From: Rhizobiaceae bacterium MnEN-MB40S
GTDB taxonomy: Bacteria > Pseudomonadota > Alphaproteobacteria > Rhizobiales > Rhizobiaceae
Length of the DNA: 64,000 nucleotides
Direction: 5' to 3'
Assembly: GCA_024343425.1 (NCBI GenBank)
Contig: BRLC01000019.1
Location: 90,646-154,645, forward strand
Position numbers and translations under genes: made by a program
In this document: one piece after another, positions 41,507 through 50,463 of the stretch
Position numbering within the stretch: position 1 is the stretch's first letter
Layout of the letters: each line of letters begins with the position of its first letter
The notes under the pieces: generated by a model
The model's input: only the letters and a program-made list of their open reading frames with translations
What the model was told of the DNA's origin: nothing
Database searches by the model: none

Positions 41507-42571
41507 ATGACTCAGGACACCTCGCGACCGGTTCTGGTGACCGGCGCCACGGGCTATCTGGCCGGCTGGATAGTCAGACGCCTGCTTGAGGAAGGCTTTA
41601 AGGTCCACGCCGCAGTTCGTGACCCGGACAACGAGGCGAAGATCGCCCATTTGAAAGCAATGGAAGCTGATCTGCCCGGCGCACTGGTCCTGTTCAAGGC
41701 GGACCTCCTCGAGGAAGGCAGTTACGGTCCCGCGATGGACAATTGCCGTATTGTCTTCCACACTGCATCACCCTTCACCCTTGACGTAAAAGACCCGCAG
41801 CGCGATCTCGTTGATCCGGCGGTCAAGGGCACGCGCAACGTCCTCGAGACAGCCAATCGCACGGAATCGGTCGAAAGGGTCGTGCTGACGAGTTCCTGCG
41901 CCGCGATATTTGGAGACAACGCCGATGTCGCCAAAGCGCCGGGAGGCGTTCTGACCGAGGCGGTGTGGAACCGGTCATCTTCCCTGGAGCACCAGAGCTA
42001 CTCCTTCTCGAAAGTGGAGGCCGAAAAGGCCGCGTTGAAAATCGCCGAGGCGCAGGATCGCTGGCGGCTCGTCACGATCAATCCGGCGCTTATAGTCGGA
42101 CCCGGAACAGCGGACTCTCAGACTTCAGAGTCCTTCAACCTGACCCGGCAATTGGGAGACGGAACGATGAAGGCTGGCGTTCCTGCCTACGAGATCGGAT
42201 TTGTGGATGTGCGCGATGCCGCCGAGGCCCATCTGAAAGGCGCGTTCCTGCCTGAAGCGGAAGGCCGTCATATTGTCTATGCGGACCATCACAGCCTGCT
42301 GGAGCTTGCCAAAATGCTGCGCGAAGAGTTCGGCGACAGCTGGCCTTTCCCGACGCGGGAACTGCCGAAATGGTTGATCTGGCTTTTGGGCCCGATAACC
42401 AACAAGGCTATCACCCGGAAGATGGTGACGCTGAATATGGGTTATCCATGGCGTGCGGACAACAGCAAGTCAAAACAGGCGCTCGGTATGCAATACCGGT
42501 CGATCAGATCTTCGATAACCGATATGTTTCGACAGATGATCGATACTGGAGCAGTCAAGAAGGGGGATTGA
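41507..42571 (+). CDS. NAD(P)-dependent epimerase/dihydroflavonol-4-reductase-like
   Basis: The 354-residue extended-SDR has the glycine-rich GATGYLAGWIV near residue 10, the DFR-like VFHTASPF at ~80, and the catalytic Tyr/Lys in HQSYSFSKVEAEKAA near 165. GPGTADSQTSES is the substrate-side loop. Dihydroflavonol-4-reductase-like bacterial members reduce aldehydes and ketones with NADPH. Following a ring hydroxylase and near an aldolase, it may reduce an aldehyde product (inference). Upstream bases 41371-41506 hold no gene. Confidence 0.9.
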   Translation: MTQDTSRPVLVTGATGYLAGWIVRRLLEEGFKVHAAVRDPDNEAKIAHLKAMEADLPGALVLFKADLLEEGSYGPAMDNCRIVFHTASPFTLDVKDPQRDLVDPAVKGTRNVLETANRTESVERVVLTSSCAAIFGDNADVAKAPGGVLTEAVWNRSSSLEHQSYSFSKVEAEKAALKIAEAQDRWRLVTINPALIVGPGTADSQTSESFNLTRQLGDGTMKAGVPAYEIGFVDVRDAAEAHLKGAFLPEAEGRHIVYADHHSLLELAKMLREEFGDSWPFPTRELPKWLIWLLGPITNKAITRKMVTLNMGYPWRADNSKSKQALGMQYRSIRSSITDMFRQMIDTGAVKKGD

Positions 42572-42644
42572 ACCTTTCCTGTCGCGCAGGCATATGTTGC
42601 CATGAGTCTAAGGCCGAGAGACAAACGGAAGGGTCGACTGGAGG

Positions 42645-44519
42645 ATGTCTGACGGGGAAGGCAATGCGCCGACAAATCCCGATTCCGGCATAAATCCCGG
42701 TAAAGCGGCGCGGCGGAAAGATCAATGGGACGGCCGGCTCTCGATAACCGTGACGCTGGCGAGTGCGATCAGCGTGCTCGTTCTGATTTCCGTCGGCAGC
42801 GTCCTTTTTGTCGGCGTGTGGCTGGCGCAAAGAAACACGATCGACCTGCTGAGCGCCAATGCGAACCAGAACATCGCCTATTCCGTCAATCGCGTTCGCG
42901 ACCATTTGCGGCCAGCCGAATATCAGGCCGAATTCATCGCCAACCAGATCGTGCGGGGCGATGTCGATCCGCATGATGTCGACACGTTCGGAACTTTGCT
43001 GACCGGCGCCCTTGCAGCGACGCCGCAAATCAATGCGATCTCCTACATGGACGCCGATTTCCAGTCGATCCAGGCGCAACGACTGCCAGACGCCAGCGTC
43101 AAGATCCGGACGGGCAATGTCTCGGACGACCAGCAAATACGTGAAGGTTGGGACAAGTTCACCAACAAACCGCAATGGTCTCCGCCGACCTATCGAGAGG
43201 GACAGGACAGCACTTTCATCAACATGGCCTACCCGGTGCACCGAAACGGGAAACTTGTCGGCGTGGTGGCGGCCGCCGTATCCATTCCCGAACTCTCGTC
43301 CTTCGTTCAGTCCACGGACAAGGGCGATCCCACGCAGCGCTTCATTCTTTACGGGCGCGACCACGTGCTCGCGCATCCGGATCTGCTCGGCCCTTATCCC
43401 GGCCGAACGGTGGACAACCCGTTGCCCTCAGTGGAAAATTTCAGCGACAATATCCTTGGCTCAATCTGGAGCGAAGTCGACCGCTATGAACTTGAGCTGG
43501 CGCTCGCAGAAGGCAATCAGGGCCACGCGCTTGATATCGGCGGCGATCAATACGTCTACGTCTATCAAACGCTCGACGGTTACGGCGACGAGCCACTGCT
43601 CGTGGGCGCCTACATCAATACATCCGACATGGGAGACGAGATTCGCCGGTTGATCATCTCAGGCTATGTCGGCGTCGGCGCGCTGCTGGTTGCGCTGATC
43701 GCCGCAGTGCTGCTGGGCCGCCGCATCGCGAGACCGATCGTCAACTTCTCGGAAGCCGCGGGTCGCATCCGCGATCTGGAGATCAATCAGATCAGCGACC
43801 TGCCAGGCAGCATTTTCCGTGAGATCGACAACCAGTCGAAAGCCTTCAACGCCATGCTGCATGCTCTGCGCTGGTTCGAGCTTTACGTTCCGCGCAAGAT
43901 CGTGGAGCGATTGATCAAGCGCGACGAAGCCGGAGCAACCGCAACCACGGAACAGGAAATAACGGTGCTCTTCACCGACATCGCCGGGTTCTCGACCGCT
44001 TCGCAGGACATGACGGCGCCCGAAGTGGCTGCGCTGGTCAACCGCCACTTTGAAATTCTCGGAGCATGCATCGACGCCGAAGAAGGCACCATCGACAAAT
44101 ATATGGGCGATTCGGTCATGGCGTTCTGGGGCGCTCCCGATCCGCAACCGGATTCCGCCCGGCGGGCCTGCCGCGCCGCGCTCGCCATGGCGGAGGCGGT
44201 GAAGAAGGAGAACGATGAGCGCAGACGCCGCAACGAGACGCCGGTTCATATTCGTATCGGCATCCATACCGGCAACGCGACCGTCGGAAATATCGGCGCG
44301 CCGGGCCGGATAAATTACACGATCATCGGAGACACGGTGAATATCGGCCAACGGCTGGAGCAACTGGGCAAGGTTGTCTATCCGCCGGACACTGAAGTCG
44401 CGATCCTGATCAGCGGATCGACCGCCGCCGCGCTTGAACCGGATTTCGAGACGGTCGCCGCCGGAACCCACACGCTGAAAGGCAGAACCGGCGATTTCGA
44501 GGTTTTCAGATTGATATAA
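42645..44519 (+). CDS. membrane adenylate/guanylate cyclase with periplasmic sensor and HAMP
   Basis: The 624-residue protein has a membrane helix (~28-58), a ~270-residue periplasmic dCache-like sensor region (NIAYSVNRVRDHL to VGAYINTSD), a second helix (~335-355, GYVGVGALLVALIAAVLLG), a HAMP linker (RIARPIVNFSEAAGRIRDLE), and a cyclase domain (~430-620). The two metal aspartates are in LFTDIAGFSTAS and DKYMGDSVMAFW, and the NYTIIGDTVNIGQRLE loop is intact. It is thus a second complete class III cyclase in the window. The putative RBS ggagg is directly adjacent to the ATG, so translation may use an aaggg element further up. Confidence 0.92.
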   Translation: MSDGEGNAPTNPDSGINPGKAARRKDQWDGRLSITVTLASAISVLVLISVGSVLFVGVWLAQRNTIDLLSANANQNIAYSVNRVRDHLRPAEYQAEFIANQIVRGDVDPHDVDTFGTLLTGALAATPQINAISYMDADFQSIQAQRLPDASVKIRTGNVSDDQQIREGWDKFTNKPQWSPPTYREGQDSTFINMAYPVHRNGKLVGVVAAAVSIPELSSFVQSTDKGDPTQRFILYGRDHVLAHPDLLGPYPGRTVDNPLPSVENFSDNILGSIWSEVDRYELELALAEGNQGHALDIGGDQYVYVYQTLDGYGDEPLLVGAYINTSDMGDEIRRLIISGYVGVGALLVALIAAVLLGRRIARPIVNFSEAAGRIRDLEINQISDLPGSIFREIDNQSKAFNAMLHALRWFELYVPRKIVERLIKRDEAGATATTEQEITVLFTDIAGFSTASQDMTAPEVAALVNRHFEILGACIDAEEGTIDKYMGDSVMAFWGAPDPQPDSARRACRAALAMAEAVKKENDERRRRNETPVHIRIGIHTGNATVGNIGAPGRINYTIIGDTVNIGQRLEQLGKVVYPPDTEVAILISGSTAAALEPDFETVAAGTHTLKGRTGDFEVFRLI

Positions 44520-44522
44520 GCG

Positions 44523-45464
44523 TCACGGCAGATTGCCGAGGCATTCCATGAGAAGCGCGTAGTAGGCGTCGGCGTCGCCATTGCGAACATAAAAGACGTT
44601 TTTCTCGCGATCGGTGATTTGCCACCAGTCGGCGACCGTCATGCCGCGGGTCAGTTCGCTCCCGGTCTCGACCGTCACGTTGATCTGACGGCCCTCGAAC
44701 ATCTCCGGCTGCAGCATGAAGGCCGGCACGCAAGGGCCGTGCAGCGGCGCGCCCTCCCAGCCATATTTGTTCAGATCGAAGCTTTCGGAAAACTCCAGCA
44801 TTTCCGCTGTCGCCACGCCGCACCGGTTGCCGAGTCCGCGCATGGCCGAAAGCCGCTCGGGCGTCGACAGCATCTGGTGAGTGACGTCCAGCGGCAGCAT
44901 GGTCATCGGAATGCCGGCGTTTAGCACGATATCGGCCGCTTCCGGGTCAACATAGACGTTAAACTCCGCAGACGGGGTGATGTTTCCGACCTCGAAATAG
45001 GCGCCGGCCATCGCGACGATATCGCGGATACGCGGCGCGATGTCGGGCGCCTGGACGAGCGCCATCGCCAGATTGGTAAGCGGCGAGAGACCGCAGATCG
45101 TCACCCCGCCGGCCGGCTGTTCCCGCAATGTGCGGATGATGAAGTCAACGCCGTGACCGGAGGCGATCTGCGCCACCGGCTCCGGCAGCACGGGACCGTC
45201 AAGCCCCGTCGGTCCGTGAACATGTTCGGCGGTGACGAGGTCGCGCATCATCGGGCGCGGACACCCGGCGTAGACAGGGATATCCGTGCGGTCGGCAAGT
45301 TCCAGAAGCTTGAGACAGTTCGTCGTCGTGTAGCCGAGATCGATATTGCCGGCGGTCGCCACCATGCCGAGCACGTCAAAGGTTTCAGGCGCGCCGAGGA
45401 TCATCAGGATGGCGGCCGCCTGGTCCTGCCCCGGATCTGTCAGGATGATGAGTTTGCGTTTCAC
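44523..45464 (-). CDS. nucleoside hydrolase-like protein with altered calcium site
   Basis: I choose a GTG at 45464, giving 313 residues, the usual family length; a more upstream ATG would overlap the permease gene. The inosine-uridine hydrolase fold is clear: LTDPGQDQAAAILM at 8-21, VTICGLSPLTNLAMAL at ~121, and EFNVYVDPEAADIVL with LDVTHQ. Numbered against the Crithidia enzyme, Asp10 and Asp14 are kept but the calcium ligand Asp15 is Gln15, and the late His-Asp pair reads His242-Gly243 (PLHGPCVPA). These changes remove two expected calcium ligands. It is the last gene of the nucleoside-type importer operon. Confidence 0.88.
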   Translation of the reverse strand: MKRKLIILTDPGQDQAAAILMILGAPETFDVLGMVATAGNIDLGYTTTNCLKLLELADRTDIPVYAGCPRPMMRDLVTAEHVHGPTGLDGPVLPEPVAQIASGHGVDFIIRTLREQPAGGVTICGLSPLTNLAMALVQAPDIAPRIRDIVAMAGAYFEVGNITPSAEFNVYVDPEAADIVLNAGIPMTMLPLDVTHQMLSTPERLSAMRGLGNRCGVATAEMLEFSESFDLNKYGWEGAPLHGPCVPAFMLQPEMFEGRQINVTVETGSELTRGMTVADWWQITDREKNVFYVRNGDADAYYALLMECLGNLP

Positions 45465-45477
45465 ACCGCCGCCTTTC

Positions 45478-46371
45478 TCAATTGTCTCGCAATTCGCCAA
45501 AGCCGGATATGGCTTTCGCGCCGCCGCGCAGGCGTGCGCTCATCCAGATGCCGATCACGGTCGCGATATAGGGCAGACCCAGAAGCAGATCGTGCGGCAC
45601 CCGGTCTCCGAAGACAAGTTGCGCCCTTATGCCCAGCGCGCCGACAATCGCGAAGAACATGGCGGCAAGCGCCGCGCCCACCGGATGGCCTGCGCCGAAG
45701 ATAACGGCGGCGAAAGCCATGAAGCCGCGGCCGGCGGTCATGTTTTGCGAGAAGAACTGAAGACTGCCGGCGGCCAGTTCCGCGCCGCCCAGGGCGCAAA
45801 GGGCGCCGCCGATGACGAGCGCTGCAAGCCGGATCCGCGACGGTTCGATGCCGACGCTTCTCGCCGCAAAGGGATGCTCGCCCGCAGCCGCCAGCCGCAA
45901 ACCGAAACGCGTGCGGCGAAGCAGGACCCAGAACGCAAGAACGAAGAACGGCATCAACAGAACGAGGATCGAGAGATTGCCGAAAGAGCCGAAGAGAGGC
46001 CCGATGCGCGGCAGTCCGAACGGCGCGCTGACCGCCGCCTGGCTGCCGAAGATCGATTCGATCGCCAGCGTCGTCCCGCCGAGGCCAAGGCCTGTCAGGC
46101 CGAGGCCGGCGATGATCTGGTTCGCCTTGAGCTTTTCGACCACGAACCAGAAAAGAACCGAGGCGACCATGCATACGCCCACGGCGATGAGCAACGCCAG
46201 TACGATCGATTGCGTGAACACGATGCCGAGGATCGTGGCGCAAGCGCCGGCGATCATCAGCCCTTCCAGACCCAGATGCCAGATGCCGGCGCGCTGTGCG
46301 ATCACGCCGGCGAGCGTCACGTAAACGAGCGGCGTGCCGGATCGCAGGATGGCGATGATGATGTCATCCAT
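45478..46371 (-). CDS. nucleoside-type ABC importer permease (NupQ/BmpC-like)
   Basis: A 297-residue protein with about eight to nine hydrophobic segments and the family pattern GIWHLGLEGLMIAGACATILG near residues 30-50 and EHPFAARSVGIEPSRIRLAAL in the cytoplasmic loop. This class pairs with a second, longer permease and a double-domain ATPase in importers for purine nucleosides and related compounds. Its start overlaps the preceding permease gene by eight bases. Confidence 0.92.
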   Translation of the reverse strand: MDDIIIAILRSGTPLVYVTLAGVIAQRAGIWHLGLEGLMIAGACATILGIVFTQSIVLALLIAVGVCMVASVLFWFVVEKLKANQIIAGLGLTGLGLGGTTLAIESIFGSQAAVSAPFGLPRIGPLFGSFGNLSILVLLMPFFVLAFWVLLRRTRFGLRLAAAGEHPFAARSVGIEPSRIRLAALVIGGALCALGGAELAAGSLQFFSQNMTAGRGFMAFAAVIFGAGHPVGAALAAMFFAIVGALGIRAQLVFGDRVPHDLLLGLPYIATVIGIWMSARLRGGAKAISGFGELRDN

Positions 46372-47404
46372 TGGCTCTGCTCCTGAAGCGCATGATGCGG
46401 TCGATCAATTGCGAACGCGCGGTGATGAAGAGCGCGATCGCCGCATTGATGATGTCGATCGCCGAGGACGGCAATCCGGCGATGACCGGAAGGTAGAGCG
46501 CGGCGGAGGCGAGACCGCCGAAAAACAACGCCGCGACGGCGCTTCCCAGGATCGAGAGATTTGCGACGAGCGCGATCAGGATGGCGGTGAAGCCATGCGC
46601 CGGGAGAAAGCCGGAGGCGAGCCGCCCGTTCGGTCCCATCAGTTCGATGGTTCCCGCAAGGCCGGCGAGCGCGCCGCTGATGATGAAGCTGGCGAGCCCC
46701 ACCTTCCACAGCTTCGCGCCCTGCCAGGTGACCATCGTCGGGTTGCGCCCGGCCAGACCCGACATCATGCCGAACGACGTGCGGTTCACCAGTAGCCACA
46801 TCGACAGGCCGACAATGACGGCGATCGCGATAATTGTCGGCGACACGCCCAGCGAGTTGCTGATGCGATAGGCGGCGTCGAGCGGTCGGCTGGAGGCCTG
46901 CTGGCCCGATCCGGACTGGTCCTTGAGCGGTCCGGACGTGACATAGACGAGCAGCAGACCTGCCAGGAAGTTGCCCATCAGCGTGGTGATCACCTCGTCC
47001 GCGCCTGAACGCAGCCTCAACAGACCAGGCCACAGCGCCCACAAGGCGCCGCCGATCATGCCCGCCAGGAAACACAGGGGAATGACGACGAAGGCCGGCG
47101 CGCCGCTCGTCCATTCGGCGACGAATGCGGCGCAGATGGCGCCCACATAGAATTGGCCCTGCGCGCCGATATTGAAATAGCCCGCGCGGAATGAAATCGC
47201 GACGCCGACCGCCGTGATGAACAGCGGCAATCCCCAGCGCAGCGCGTGATTGAGCGCGCCATTGCGCAGAAACGCGCCGTCGAGGATCGCGCTGAACATC
47301 AGTTCCGCGGAGAAGCCGGCGATCGAGAAGATCACGGCGCAGAGCACAAGCGCGACGACGATGAAAACCAGCGCGCGGGCGATGGAGACGAGACTATCGG
47401 TCAT
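46364..47404 (-). CDS. nucleoside-type ABC importer permease (NupP-like)
   Basis: The 346-residue partner permease has about ten hydrophobic segments and the motif FRAGYFNIGAQGQFYVGAICAAF (~68-90), which marks the NupP/YufP branch, followed by GADEVITTLMGNFLAGLLL. The cytoplasmic loop shows GLAGRNPTMVTWQGAKLWK. It overlaps the ATPase gene by 11 bases and the next permease by eight, so the complex is translated as a unit. Confidence 0.92.
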   Translation of the reverse strand: MTDSLVSIARALVFIVVALVLCAVIFSIAGFSAELMFSAILDGAFLRNGALNHALRWGLPLFITAVGVAISFRAGYFNIGAQGQFYVGAICAAFVAEWTSGAPAFVVIPLCFLAGMIGGALWALWPGLLRLRSGADEVITTLMGNFLAGLLLVYVTSGPLKDQSGSGQQASSRPLDAAYRISNSLGVSPTIIAIAVIVGLSMWLLVNRTSFGMMSGLAGRNPTMVTWQGAKLWKVGLASFIISGALAGLAGTIELMGPNGRLASGFLPAHGFTAILIALVANLSILGSAVAALFFGGLASAALYLPVIAGLPSSAIDIINAAIALFITARSQLIDRIMRFRSRANG

Positions 47405-48965
47405 GGGCGACCCCCGTCATGGCCGCGCCGATGCGCGCGATATCGTAGGGAGGCTCGAACGTGCCGGCGATCCGCCCGGAGAGCATCACGACCACCCGAT
47501 CGCATATGTCCATGATTTCATCGAGGTCGGACGAGATCAGCAGGATGCCGCACTTGCGGCGCCGCGCCTTGTCGAGGGCGTCCCAGACGAAGGCGGTCGC
47601 GCCGATATCCAGTCCGCGCGTCGGCTGCGCTGCGATGATGAGACGCGCGTCCTCGTCCATTTCCCGCGACAGGATCACCTTCTGGGCGTTGCCGCCGGAA
47701 AGACTACCGGCGCGCTGAGCGACGGTCGCATAGCGCACATCCCAGGTATCGAGAGCGGATTTGCACTCCGATCGCAGCGCCGACGGCCTGATCCACGAAA
47801 GCAGCGAACCCTGCAGCAGTTTCCGGGCGGACCAGTTTTCCCACAGTGAACTCGTCAGGCTCAGCCCCTCGACATTGCGCTCGAAGGGAATGACCCGCAA
47901 TCCCGCGATCCGCCGTCCCTGCAACGGCATGGTCGTAACTTGTTTCCCGTCAAGAGCGATGGTTCCGCTCTGAACCTCGGCAAGCGCCGACAGCGCGCGC
48001 ACCAGCGTGCGCTGACCATTGCCTTCCACGCCGGCGACGCCGACGATCTCTCCGGGACGGATGGCGAGACTGACATCGGCGAGCGGCGGTCCGTCGCCGT
48101 CCGGCGCCGAGGAGACCGACTTCATGTCGAGGATCGGCGGCGCCGCGCCATCCTGTGCGGACGCGCCGACATGGGTGTGCAGCAACGACGCGGAACCGGT
48201 GAGCGCAGCGCGGTCGTCCTCGTCGAGGGGCCGGGCGGAGGGCCCGATGATCAGTTCGGAAAGCTTGTCCGCGTCGATGCCCGAACATGCGACGGGACCT
48301 TCCACCAGCTTGCCGCCGCGCAGGACGGAAACCGTGTCGGCGATCGCCAGCACCTCGCGTATCTTGTGGAGGATGAGAATAATGGTGACGCCGGCGCTCT
48401 TGAGATGCCTGATGCGTTCAAAGAGTTTTTCGGTTCCCTCGGGCGAGAGCACGGCCGTTGGTTCGTCCAGGATCAGCAGTTTTGCGTCGGTGACGAGCGC
48501 GCGGGCGATCTCCACACTCTGCTGGCTTTCGACAGGCAGATCGCGAATCCGCTGTCCGGCTTTCACATTGATGTTGAGGGCGTCGAGATGGGCCTGCCAG
48601 CGCCGCTCGAGCTGGCTGCGGGTATAGAGTTTTCCGCCCGCGCCGCCGAACTGCATGGCTTCGGCGACGGTAAAGGACGGCGGCAGCGCGAAGTTCTGAT
48701 GCACGAGCTCCACGCCCGCGCGCCTGGCGTCGTTGACGCTGCCTTTCGGCATGTCGCGCCCGGAAATCCGGACGCTGCCTTCGTCTGGATCGATGAGACC
48801 TGCGATGACGCGGGCGAAGGTGGTCTTGCCAGCGCCGTTCTGGCCGACAACCGCATGGATCGCTCCGCTGGCGAAGGAGATCGAAACATCCGACAGGGCC
48901 ACGACGTCGCCGAAACGAACGGTGACGTCATGGCAGTCGAGAACGGGAGGCGTCGTTTCGCTCAT
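47394..48965 (-). CDS. nucleoside-type ABC importer ATPase (tandem NBD, NupO-like)
   Basis: The 523-residue protein holds two ABC domains. The first (~5-240) has Walker A GQNGAGKTT and Walker B LLILDEP with a variant signature LPVESQQ. The second (~270-510) has the usual degenerate Walker A GVEGNGQRT and a true signature LSGGNAQK. This is the standard arrangement of nucleoside/BMP-type importers. It lies 32 bases after the binding-protein gene. Confidence 0.93.
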   Translation of the reverse strand: MSETTPPVLDCHDVTVRFGDVVALSDVSISFASGAIHAVVGQNGAGKTTFARVIAGLIDPDEGSVRISGRDMPKGSVNDARRAGVELVHQNFALPPSFTVAEAMQFGGAGGKLYTRSQLERRWQAHLDALNINVKAGQRIRDLPVESQQSVEIARALVTDAKLLILDEPTAVLSPEGTEKLFERIRHLKSAGVTIILILHKIREVLAIADTVSVLRGGKLVEGPVACSGIDADKLSELIIGPSARPLDEDDRAALTGSASLLHTHVGASAQDGAAPPILDMKSVSSAPDGDGPPLADVSLAIRPGEIVGVAGVEGNGQRTLVRALSALAEVQSGTIALDGKQVTTMPLQGRRIAGLRVIPFERNVEGLSLTSSLWENWSARKLLQGSLLSWIRPSALRSECKSALDTWDVRYATVAQRAGSLSGGNAQKVILSREMDEDARLIIAAQPTRGLDIGATAFVWDALDKARRRKCGILLISSDLDEIMDICDRVVVMLSGRIAGTFEPPYDIARIGAAMTGVAHDR

Positions 48966-48997
48966 TTACCCTTGTCCGCGGATCGCAACCAGTCTCT

Positions 48998-50068
48998 TCA
49001 GAGTTCGGTATTGAACGGCACTTTGAGCGATCCGTCGAGGATCGCGGCCTTGGCCTTCTCGACTTCCGGCCAGATTTCCATGGCCTTGGCGTTGAGCGCG
49101 TCCGATCCGTCCGCTTCGAAGAGCGGCGAGCGGATAAAGTCAATGACGCCCGTGCCGAGACCCGTCGAGACATGGCTTCCGCCGTCCCAATCGTCTCCGA
49201 GCGCGTTGCTGACTTCATTGTAGAGCGACATGCCGAAATCGAGACCGACGATGGCGATCAGCGATTTCGGACCGAGCGGGAACTGCGCCGGATCGAGGGC
49301 GCTGACCATGCGGCCTTCCCCTTCGTTCGCCGCGGTGATGATTCCGAAATCGGTCGCTGCGGCGTCGGTCTGGATGTAGTCGATGCCGTCGCTGAACATC
49401 TGCGTGGCGATTTCCTGACCCTTGGCCGGATCCTGGAACGAGCCAGCGAAGGCGGCGGTCGTCGTCACGTCCGGACGCAGCGACTTGGCGCCCGCCGTGA
49501 AGGCGTTGAAGTCGGCGTTGATCGGCGGAATGGAAATGCCGCCGATAAAGCCGAGCTTGCCGCTCGCGCTGACGCCGGAAGCAAAAATGCCGGACAGGTA
49601 GCAACCGAGGTAATAGTCATAGGACACCGTGACGACGTTCGGCATTGGCGGCTCGAACGGATCGGCGAACAACTGGATCCACTTGGTGTCGGGATAGTCC
49701 GGCGCGACGGCCTTGATGGGCTCGGCCACTTCGTTGAAGGTCGAGACGACCACGGCGGCGCCTGCGTCGCCCAGCGTGCGGAAGATGGTTTCGTAGGTCG
49801 CGGGATCCTGTGCGTAGATCGCCCGGTAGGGAAAACCCTTTTCCGAAGCAAGCTGCTTCAGCTTTGCGATCATCGAGTCGACGGGGCCGTTGTCGCCCGC
49901 AGCCTGCGTGTGAACGAGCGCCACCAGACCGTCGGCCGCATGGGCGATCGACGAAAACAGGTTTCCGGTCATTCCGAGCGCAGCCGCGCCCGCCGCCGTC
50001 TTCAAGAGGCCGCGCCGCCGGACGGGCACGCGAAGCATGGTGTTGCCTTGTATGATCTTTCCAGTCAT
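48998..50068 (-). CDS. BMP-family (PnrA-like) substrate-binding protein, Tat-type signal
   Basis: The 356-residue product begins with an N-terminal segment bearing RRRGLLKTAAGAAALG, a twin-arginine-like signal, ending near AHA at residue ~44. The mature part matches the BMP fold: VALVHTQAAGDNGPVDSMI, VVSTFNEVAEPIKAVAPDYP and KLGFIGGISIPPINADFNAF. BMP proteins bind nucleosides or, in some subgroups, other purine-like ligands. It supplies the ligand to the NupOPQ-like complex. A moderate RBS (aagga) precedes the ATG. Confidence 0.92.
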   Translation of the reverse strand: MTGKIIQGNTMLRVPVRRRGLLKTAAGAAALGMTGNLFSSIAHAADGLVALVHTQAAGDNGPVDSMIAKLKQLASEKGFPYRAIYAQDPATYETIFRTLGDAGAAVVVSTFNEVAEPIKAVAPDYPDTKWIQLFADPFEPPMPNVVTVSYDYYLGCYLSGIFASGVSASGKLGFIGGISIPPINADFNAFTAGAKSLRPDVTTTAAFAGSFQDPAKGQEIATQMFSDGIDYIQTDAAATDFGIITAANEGEGRMVSALDPAQFPLGPKSLIAIVGLDFGMSLYNEVSNALGDDWDGGSHVSTGLGTGVIDFIRSPLFEADGSDALNAKAMEIWPEVEKAKAAILDGSLKVPFNTEL

Positions 50069-50142
50069 CGTTCAGTTCCTTCTCTGAGTTTCGCAGTTCT
50101 TGTTATGACGGCCGCGAGGCGTCGAAGCGGCCGTTTCGCGTA

Positions 50143-50463
50143 TCAAGCGCCCGGTGAAAAGGGCGCAGGATTCATGATCATGACGTCCTGGCTCTGGATC
50201 GCGTCCAGAGACCAGACTTCCGAAATGAAGGTTTGCCAGTCCGGGTCCTTGTACATCGCCTGGCGGCGCGCCTCGCGATCCGCAAGACTGTCGTATCCCC
50301 ACATGAGAACGGTCGTGTGCAACCTTCCGATCTCGCTGACATAGAGACCCAGAAACCGGTTGAGATGCCGCTTCTGGATCGCAAGGCCTTGCGACTCGTA
50401 TTTCTTGAGCCATCCGTCGACCGTGCCTGGACGAAACGTGTAGGTGCGATGTTCCACGATCAT
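50143..50463 (-). CDS. NIPSNAP family protein
   Basis: The 106-residue protein has the NIPSNAP ferredoxin-like pattern: MIVEHRTYTFRPGTVDGWLKKY, LGLYVSEIGRLHTTVLMWGYDSLADREARRQ and a terminal ...SQDVMIMNPAPFSP. Members occur beside oxidoreductases but have no settled biochemical role. Its ATG overlaps the GMC gene stop by four bases, so the two proteins are probably made together. Confidence 0.9.
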   Translation of the reverse strand: MIVEHRTYTFRPGTVDGWLKKYESQGLAIQKRHLNRFLGLYVSEIGRLHTTVLMWGYDSLADREARRQAMYKDPDWQTFISEVWSLDAIQSQDVMIMNPAPFSPGA

